Assembly: GCA_948907985.1 (NCBI GenBank)
Contig: CAQWMM010000048.1
Location: 1-13,625 of the forward strand
Origin: an uncultured Bacillota bacterium
GTDB taxonomy: Bacteria; Bacillota; Dehalobacteriia; UBA4068; UBA4997
Length of the DNA: 13,625 bases
Direction of reading: 5' to 3'
Shown here: positions 8,700-13,625 of the stretch, one piece after another
How the letters are laid out: each line of letters opens with the position of its first letter
Position numbering within the stretch: the first letter of the stretch is position 1
Notes under the pieces: generated by a model
The model's database searches: none
Seen by the model: only the letters and a program-made list of their open reading frames with translations
Told to the model about the DNA's origin: nothing
Translations under genes and position numbers: made by a program

Positions 8700-8750
8700 A
8701 ATTTTTTTTACATTTTTTCTATTTATATAGGATAGTTTTTTTCTTTTTCA
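8700..8750 (-). promoter_or_regulatory. A-tract-rich stretch upstream of the hrcA promoter (possible UP element)
   Basis: Upstream of the -35 box the sense strand carries runs of five to eight A residues (complements of T-runs at 8702-8709, 8713-8718, 8736-8742 and 8744-8748). The nearest falls around -50 to -56, where the RNA polymerase alpha subunit binds UP elements. No hairpin terminator for the preceding methyltransferase gene is visible in this 162-nt gap; the only pairing is a 5-bp CAGCC/GGCTG at 8757-8773 without a T-run. Confidence 0.4.
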
Positions 8751-8763
8751 AATATTCAGCCGC

Positions 8764-9696
8764 CTAAAGGCTGTTGCGCTCCCAGAAAACGCCGTCCACA
8801 AACCCCTGAATCCCTGGCTGAACCGCCGCCCTCTCCAAACGCTGCTCGGCCCAAACGCAATACTGCGCCTGCATCTCAATGCCAATATAGCGCCGTCCCA
8901 GCTTTTTAGCCACAACGCTGGTAGTACCGGAGCCTAAAAATGGGTCCAGAACTAAATCCCCGGGATTGGAACTGGCCAAAATCAGTTTGGCCAGCAATTT
9001 TTCCGGCTTTTGGGTGGGATGAGCCGTATTTTCGGCCATTGACCAAAAAGGAATAGTAATATCATCCCAAAAATTGGAGGGGCAGGTGTCCCGATAATTG
9101 CCGTCGGCAGATTCCACCCAGTCCTTGGGCCGGCCCTGCACACGATAGGGCGCCCGCACCTTTTTGCGCTGTTTAACCGCCTGCAAATTAAAGGTATAAT
9201 CATCGCCCCTGGTGGCAAACCAAATATCCTCCAGACCGTTCTTCCAGTTGGCCTTAGCGCCGCGCCCTTTTTCCCGCTGCCAGGTTATCCGGTTGCGTAC
9301 CTGAAAAAAATCGGCCAAAACACGGCCAATTATCAAGCTGCTCTGCCAATCGCAGCAAACATAAACAGAGGCGGTTACTTTCAGCAAAGGCTCCAGCGCG
9401 GCCAGCCAGGCGCGTGTATATTCCGCATACTGCTCAACCTGCCGTCTGGCAAAAACCGTGCCGTTAAAGGACTTGGTCAGATTATAGGGCGGATCGGCAA
9501 TCAACAGATCCACGCTGGCCGGCGGCAGCAGCGGGCAAATCTGCCGCATATCGCCCACAATCGTTTTATCTAAACACTGCGGCAAATTAACAGCCCCGGC
9601 CAGACTTTCCGCCGTTAAACAACGCCGCAAATAAGCCTCGCCCTCCGCTAAAGGCGTGGCAATAGTTTTGTTGCGTTGGCTCGCATGACTTTTCAT
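8764..9696 (-). CDS. Site-specific DNA methyltransferase (N6-adenine/N4-cytosine, beta class)
   Basis: This 310-residue SAM-dependent DNA amino-methyltransferase has catalytic motif IV, DPPYNL (68-73), before the SAM-binding motif I, DPFLGSGTT (251-259), the order that defines the beta class. HPTQKP (226-231), next to WSMAENTA, is typical of these enzymes. The middle (REKGRGAKANWKNGLEDIWF, then PYRVQGRPKDW and SNFWDDITIPFW) is probably the target-recognition part; the recognised sequence cannot be told from here. DPPY suggests adenine methylation more than cytosine. The ATG overlaps the hemW stop as ATGA and a GGAGG (9707-9711) lies 10 nt upstream inside hemW, so translation is coupled. No restriction endonuclease gene adjoins it, so it looks solitary, within the hemW-hrcA linkage that is usually direct in Bacillota. 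Confidence 0.9.
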   Translation of the reverse strand: MKSHASQRNKTIATPLAEGEAYLRRCLTAESLAGAVNLPQCLDKTIVGDMRQICPLLPPASVDLLIADPPYNLTKSFNGTVFARRQVEQYAEYTRAWLAALEPLLKVTASVYVCCDWQSSLIIGRVLADFFQVRNRITWQREKGRGAKANWKNGLEDIWFATRGDDYTFNLQAVKQRKKVRAPYRVQGRPKDWVESADGNYRDTCPSNFWDDITIPFWSMAENTAHPTQKPEKLLAKLILASSNPGDLVLDPFLGSGTTSVVAKKLGRRYIGIEMQAQYCVWAEQRLERAAVQPGIQGFVDGVFWERNSL

Positions 9697-10901
9697 ATTA
9701 TAATATCCTCCGGCGGCGCGGGCGGCCGATACTGAATATCCTCAATATCATCCCGAATAAACGCTAAAAAAACCTGATTGGCCAGCAGCATACCCTTAGA
9801 AGTCAGGCGCAGGCTGTGGGCGTCTTCCGAATATTCCAGCAGACCGGCGGCATAAAGCGGCGGCAGCTCGTTAGCGTAAAAACGCAGCGGATCAACCCGA
9901 AAACGGTCAATCACCGGGTAAATATCCACGCCCGCCGCCTGACGCAGCCCCATAAACATAACCTCGCTCATACATTGGGCCATGGTGAGTTCTTCCTCGT
10001 CAACCGGCGGCCGGTGCAGGCGCTGTAAACTGTGCATATAGTCCTCCAGAGAACCGCTATTCTGCCAACGCCGCAAAAAAAGGCAGGAGGCCGCGCCCAG
10101 CCCCACGCCCAGGTAATCTTCCCGCTGCCAATACATCCGGTTGTGGCGACTGCGGAAATCACGCTGCCCTTTTTTGGCAAAGTTGGCAATTTCATACTGG
10201 GCATATCCCTGTTCGCGCAGCCGCTGCCAGGCATATATCAGCATATCCGCCTCCAGATCCTCGTCCGCCGCCGCCAGCAAACCCTTAGCATATTTTCTGC
10301 CCCAGGGGCTGTCGTTATCTAATTGCAAAGAGTATAGGGAAATATGTTCCGGCTGTAAAGCAAACGCCGCCTGCAAATTATACTGTAAATCGGCCATAAT
10401 TTGCCCCGGCAGAGCATACATCAAATCCAGGCTGATATTGTCAAACCCGGCGGCCCGCGCGTCCCTCACCGCTTTTTCAATCGCCGCCGCGTTGTGCGCC
10501 CGGCCCAGCCTGCGCAGTTCGGCGTCCTGAAAACTCTGCGCCCCCAGAGAAATCCGGTTAAAACCGGCGCAGTGCAGACAACGCAGATAATCTTCGTCTG
10601 CCGTCGCCGGATTACACTCAACCGTAATTTCCGCGTCGTCTGCCAGCACAAAAACCCGGCGAACAAACTCCAGAGTTTCAACCAGCGCTTCCACAGGCAT
10701 AACTGTCGGCGTACCGCCGCCAAAATAAACGGAAACCAACTCGCCGGCATAGGCGCGGTACATTCTTATTTCCTGCTGAAGAGCCTGCGGATATTCCGCC
10801 GCCAGCTCCTTAACTTCGCTGTAAGTATGGGATAAAAAATCACAATAATTGCAGCGTTTTATGCAAAACGGCCAATGCACATAAAGAGATCTAAAAGCCA
10901 T
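9693..10901 (-). CDS. hemW: Radical SAM haem chaperone HemW
   Basis: This 402-residue radical SAM protein is of the HemN-like HemW group, which binds haem and passes it to respiratory proteins rather than oxidising coproporphyrinogen. The 4Fe-4S motif CxxxCxxC is at C13, C17 and C20 (HWPFCIKRCNYCDF), with no extra HemN-type cysteine next to it. The SAM-contacting GGGTP is at 61-65, ISLGAQSF follows, and the family's HNRMYWQREDYLGVGLGAAS comes later before a C-terminal winged-helix-like region. The start at 10901 has a GGGGAAG ribosome binding site about 9 nt upstream. It lies 43 nt after the WG-repeat gene and overlaps the methyltransferase start by 4 nt. HemW near hrcA is classic in this phylum. 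Many hemW genes are misannotated as hemN, coproporphyrinogen III oxidase. Confidence 0.95.
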   Translation of the reverse strand: MAFRSLYVHWPFCIKRCNYCDFLSHTYSEVKELAAEYPQALQQEIRMYRAYAGELVSVYFGGGTPTVMPVEALVETLEFVRRVFVLADDAEITVECNPATADEDYLRCLHCAGFNRISLGAQSFQDAELRRLGRAHNAAAIEKAVRDARAAGFDNISLDLMYALPGQIMADLQYNLQAAFALQPEHISLYSLQLDNDSPWGRKYAKGLLAAADEDLEADMLIYAWQRLREQGYAQYEIANFAKKGQRDFRSRHNRMYWQREDYLGVGLGAASCLFLRRWQNSGSLEDYMHSLQRLHRPPVDEEELTMAQCMSEVMFMGLRQAAGVDIYPVIDRFRVDPLRFYANELPPLYAAGLLEYSEDAHSLRLTSKGMLLANQVFLAFIRDDIEDIQYRPPAPPEDIII

Positions 10902-10944
10902 TTTTCAACACTTCCCCTAACAGCCAAGAATCTTTTATCCGGCT

Positions 10945-12912
10945 TCAATCTTTATTTTGCCAGCCTTTAAGGCGCAGCCAAAGCTCGCCCTCCATATCAA
11001 TCAATTCTTCAATATCCTGATAATAGATTTCCAAACTCTGGCAGGAACCGTCGCTAAGCGTGGTATAAAGCGTCAGCGTGTTCCGGCCCAGAGAAAATTC
11101 CACAATCCGCGGCAGGCGGCGCTCCAAAAAATCCTGCACTTCCGGATTTTCCGGCAAACCAAGCCCGGCCTGGCGCACGCTGTAGGTACCGCGCGCCGGT
11201 TCTAAAAGTTCAGACCGCCAGTTAACCCCCGGCTTAAACAAATCGCCCAGAGCGTAGAGCTGACCGGTTTCTTTATCAAAACAGGCGGTAGCGATATGAT
11301 CCTCCTGCCCGCCGGGCACATCCTCATAAGTTCGCCACGAATCATCCAAATGCAAATGCTGAACCGCCGTCATCACCGCGCCGCTTTCAATCAATTCAAA
11401 ATCGCCCCGCACCACAAACTGCAACTCTCCCCTAAGCTCATAGCTTTCATAGTATTCACCAAGCGCGTTATCTTCCAACACCCGGTTCAGCCGGCTCCAA
11501 ATCTCCGTCTGGCCTTTATCCAACGTGCCGAGCGTTTCCGTCTGCGGATAATAAACCAAATAGTTAGCGCTGCGGTTTTCCAACACCGTCAGTAGATTAA
11601 CTTCCGGCGTCAGCTGTTGATCACGCCCAACGCTCCAAACGGTATGACCATGTTCGTCAAACCAAGTCTGGCCATTAACATCCTGCACGCCAAACAGATT
11701 GCCCAGCCGAAAAACCCCCGGCTGCAAATCCAAGCGCAGGCCCGGCTGCACCTGCCCCTCCATGTTGAAAAAGCTGGTATAATCAGCAGTCCAAAAGCTG
11801 CAAAGGCCGTTTTGCCAGCTGCCAAAGCCATAAACCAGCTCATCCTCCGGCAGCAACAGCCCGCCATCGGCATTATAAACCCGCCAACCCAACGCGCCCT
11901 GCTCCTTAAAGGCATATAAACCATTGCCCAAACGCAAAACCGAAGCATAATCCCCGGCCGGCACCACAAAAGAGCCGTCCGGCGCAATCAACCCGGCCCG
12001 GCCAGCCTGCCAGACAAGCGCCGCGCCGCCCTGAAAGGGCATGGCCTGATCATAAACAAAATCAATCGCCACCCCGCCGGTTACGCTGACATAACCGAAT
12101 TTACCGTTATTTTTGGCCAAAACCAACCGGCTGCCAATAACATCCAGGTCCGGCGTCTTATCCGTAGTCAACTCCGGGGCCTCCACCGCATTTTTGGCAT
12201 AAATATTCAACAGCAGCGTGCGCCCGTCAAAATCACGCACCAGGGCAAAATTGCCCGAAACCTGCCCAACCTCGGCATAAATCGGCTCAATCACAATTTC
12301 GCCATGCGGATTAATATAGCCCCAACTAACCTGTTCGCCACGCTTGCGGGAGAAAGCCATCAGCCCATCGCAAAGCGGCCCCAACCGGCCGGAAACCCCA
12401 AAAAGCTTGGCCCCGTTCACATCGTAAAGGGCCGTGTTCGGTTCGGGATAAACCGGCGAAGAAAGCGCGTTATAAGCTGCCACAAAATAAGTATTGCTAT
12501 GCTTATAAACCTCAATCGACTCATACTCTGCCGGCACAATAAAATTGCCCTCCAGATCAATAGCGCCCCAAAGGCCGTTTTGCTTAACCCAGGCCGTTTT
12601 GCCCAAAAAGGGGCGAACCTCCTGATAGGCCGCCAGCGGCTCTACCTGCTCCGAAGCCGGCGCAGCCTGTGGAGAATACGGTAAAATCTGCGTACCCCGT
12701 TCGTTGATATAGCCCCAAAGGCCATCCCCCAGCAAGGCTGGATAAAGCGCACCCTGATTTGGCACATTATCACTAACGACCGGCTCTGTCTGCTGGCCAT
12801 GCGGCAGTTCCAACACATCGGTTTGCCAAAGCACCAGACTGCTGGCCGCCACCGTACAGATAAAACCAGTGGAAAAAAGCAGCAGCGCCAGAGTTTTTTT
12901 TCTTATTTTCAT
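10945..12912 (-). CDS. Membrane-anchored WG-repeat protein with DUF3298/RsiV-like C-terminus
   Basis: A 655-residue exported protein. A basic start (MKIRKK) and one hydrophobic helix (about 7-28), with no clear cleavage site, suggest an N-terminal anchor with the rest outside the membrane. WG-type repeats follow: GLWGYINERG (64-73), GLWGAIDLEGNFIVP (113-127), WGYINPHGEIVIEPIYAEV (197-215), FGYVSVTGGVAIDFVYD (272-288), AGLIAPDGSFVVP (306-318) and a degenerate GWRVYNADG (342-350). The last 150 residues (ALGDLFKPG, then LTLYTTLSDGSCQSLEIYYQDIEELI) resemble the DUF3298/RsiV extracellular domain; this is a pattern judgement without a profile score. WG-repeat function is poorly known; extracellular binding or sensing is an inference. 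The start has an AGGAG ribosome binding site about 12 nt upstream. The gene lies 22 nt after rnhA and 43 nt before hemW, so it is probably cotranscribed. Confidence 0.85.
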   Translation of the reverse strand: MKIRKKTLALLLFSTGFICTVAASSLVLWQTDVLELPHGQQTEPVVSDNVPNQGALYPALLGDGLWGYINERGTQILPYSPQAAPASEQVEPLAAYQEVRPFLGKTAWVKQNGLWGAIDLEGNFIVPAEYESIEVYKHSNTYFVAAYNALSSPVYPEPNTALYDVNGAKLFGVSGRLGPLCDGLMAFSRKRGEQVSWGYINPHGEIVIEPIYAEVGQVSGNFALVRDFDGRTLLLNIYAKNAVEAPELTTDKTPDLDVIGSRLVLAKNNGKFGYVSVTGGVAIDFVYDQAMPFQGGAALVWQAGRAGLIAPDGSFVVPAGDYASVLRLGNGLYAFKEQGALGWRVYNADGGLLLPEDELVYGFGSWQNGLCSFWTADYTSFFNMEGQVQPGLRLDLQPGVFRLGNLFGVQDVNGQTWFDEHGHTVWSVGRDQQLTPEVNLLTVLENRSANYLVYYPQTETLGTLDKGQTEIWSRLNRVLEDNALGEYYESYELRGELQFVVRGDFELIESGAVMTAVQHLHLDDSWRTYEDVPGGQEDHIATACFDKETGQLYALGDLFKPGVNWRSELLEPARGTYSVRQAGLGLPENPEVQDFLERRLPRIVEFSLGRNTLTLYTTLSDGSCQSLEIYYQDIEELIDMEGELWLRLKGWQNKD

Positions 12913-12934
12913 TATTAAATCTGCTCCTGTTTAT

Positions 12935-13447
12935 TTAATTGTTTTGGTGTTTCTTAACCTCGGCCACCGCCAGTTCATCACAGCGATTATTATAGGGATT
13001 ATCCGCGTGGCCTTTAACCTTATGCCAGACGACGCGATGTCGCTGCGCCAAAGCCAACAGCCGTTGCCACAAATCCTGATTTTCCACCGGCTGTTTTTTA
13101 GCGTTCTTCCAGCCGTTGCGCTGCCAACCGTCCAGCCAGCGGCGCTGCCAGGCGTTCACCAGATAAGCGCTGTCGCTGTATAAATCAACCAGGCAGGGCT
13201 GTTTAAGCGCCTCCAGGGCAGAAATCGCCGCCAACAGTTCCATGCGGTTGTTGGTAGTGTCGGCCTCATAACCGGAAAGTTCCCGGCGATGCCGCCCAAA
13301 CATCAGAACCGCCCCCCAACCGCCCGGCCCGGGGTTGCCGGAACAGGCGCCGTCGGTGTAAATCACCACGCCCGGCAAAAAATTTTGCTCATTATTAATA
13401 TTGCTGTTATTTTCACTAATTATAGCTGTTTGCTTTGTTTCTGGCAA
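12935..13447 (-). CDS. rnhA: Ribonuclease HI
   Basis: RNase HI cuts the RNA strand of RNA-DNA hybrids (R-loops, primers). The catalytic DEDD set is intact: D32 in YTDGACSGNPGPGGWG, E70 in NNRMELLAA, D92 in SDSAYLVNAW and D157 in NNRCDELA, with the conserved histidine at 147 in VKGHADNP. The basic handle of the E. coli type is present (WQRRWLDGWQRNGWKNAKKQPVEN). I take the TTG at 13447 as start because a GAGGGG ribosome binding site lies about 11 nt upstream and no ATG exists before the core. This gives about 24 extra N-terminal residues, Asn/Glu-rich and probably disordered, compared with E. coli RNase HI (155 residues). A GTG just before IYTDG is the alternative, but has no good ribosome binding site. 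It is the first gene of the upstream unit. Confidence 0.95.
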   Translation of the reverse strand: MPETKQTAIISENNSNINNEQNFLPGVVIYTDGACSGNPGPGGWGAVLMFGRHRRELSGYEADTTNNRMELLAAISALEALKQPCLVDLYSDSAYLVNAWQRRWLDGWQRNGWKNAKKQPVENQDLWQRLLALAQRHRVVWHKVKGHADNPYNNRCDELAVAEVKKHQNN

Positions 13448-13532
13448 GAATTATCCAACCCCTCTCGCAAAGTTCGGCAAAAGCAGCAGGAATATGCCGG
13501 CTTTTTGCGAATAATATAATATATTCTTTTCT

Positions 13533-13541
13533 ATTATACCA
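13533..13541 (-). promoter_or_regulatory. Extended -10 promoter for the rnhA unit
   Basis: On the - strand TGG-TATAAT (13541-13533) is a consensus -10 with the TGn extension. No good -35 hexamer lies at 17 nt spacing, which extended -10 promoters tolerate. The predicted leader to the rnhA TTG start is about 80 nt. The rest of the 178-nt region from 13448 to the window end shows only the inverted repeat at 13536-13589. Confidence 0.65.
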
Positions 13542-13589
13542 TAGAAACAAGATTATTTCATCTTATCAAAACAAATTGCACTATGGTAT
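13536..13589. repeat. 9-bp inverted repeat overlapping the rnhA promoter
   Basis: ATACCATAG at 13536-13544 and CTATGGTAT at 13581-13589 are exact inverted copies with a 36-nt spacer. The left arm covers the extended -10 box of rnhA. The right arm presents the same TGGTAT to the + strand, so the pair may be back-to-back promoter motifs or a two-site operator. Confidence 0.4.
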
Positions 13590-13625
13590 TAGTTCAACAT
13601 CAGCTCTGCCTGCGTCTTTCAGACT

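Noticed and set aside
8757..8773. Terminator after the methyltransferase gene
   Set aside because: Only a 5-bp stem (CAGCC/GGCTG) with no T-run on the - strand.
10902..10944. Terminator between the WG-repeat gene and hemW
   Set aside because: AGCC/GGCT pairing with a long loop and no T-run; the 43-nt gap looks like a normal operon spacing.
13618..13625. TTCAGACT at the window end, matching the dnaK-dnaJ hairpin arm
   Set aside because: Eight bases cut off by the window edge are too few to call a repeat copy.

Overview
The window is a chromosomal segment of a Bacillota (Firmicutes) bacterium of middling GC content. The main evidence is the gene order hemW ... hrcA-grpE-dnaK-dnaJ-prmA, which is typical of that phylum, behind a perfect CIRCE operator (the HrcA binding site) and a sigma-A type promoter. 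A Gram-negative-type member (Negativicutes) is possible, but that is only an impression; no 16S rRNA or other marker is present to settle it.

Layout. At the left edge, on the + strand, is the 3' part of a Na+/glutamate symporter gene (gltS). It is broken at about 592 by an apparent internal deletion of roughly 20 codons plus a frameshift. An unrecognised 60-residue acidic protein gene follows (949-1131). A perfect 18-bp hairpin at 1149-1191 ends this + strand unit and also the long leftward unit that converges on it. From 1191 to 13447 every gene is on the - strand.

Reading in the direction of transcription, there are two likely transcription units. The first starts at an extended -10 promoter near 13533. 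It carries rnhA (RNase HI), a 655-residue membrane-anchored WG-repeat protein with a DUF3298/RsiV-like C-terminus, hemW (radical-SAM haem chaperone) and a beta-class DNA methyltransferase whose start codon overlaps the hemW stop. The second starts at the promoter/CIRCE block at 8629-8688. It carries hrcA, grpE, dnaK, dnaJ, prmA (ribosomal protein L11 methyltransferase) and mtaD (5'-methylthioadenosine/S-adenosylhomocysteine deaminase), and ends at the shared terminator. I see no terminator between the two units, so read-through is possible.

How the genes work together. HrcA represses its own operon through CIRCE. DnaK, DnaJ and GrpE form the Hsp70 folding machine. PrmA consumes SAM and releases S-adenosylhomocysteine, and MtaD deaminates S-adenosylhomocysteine and methylthioadenosine. 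The prmA and mtaD reading frames overlap by 20 bp, which suggests coupled translation.

The most interesting unexplained structure is a 123-nt element between grpE and dnaK (6666-6788). Its 21-nt ends pair almost completely, with four G-U wobbles that work only in the operon-sense RNA. Its core holds a palindrome flanked by two copies of a GACGATTT...GAGCGA motif. It is either a structured RNA (processing, stability or regulation of dnaK mRNA) or a short interspersed repeat. A second, simpler hairpin sits between dnaK and dnaJ.
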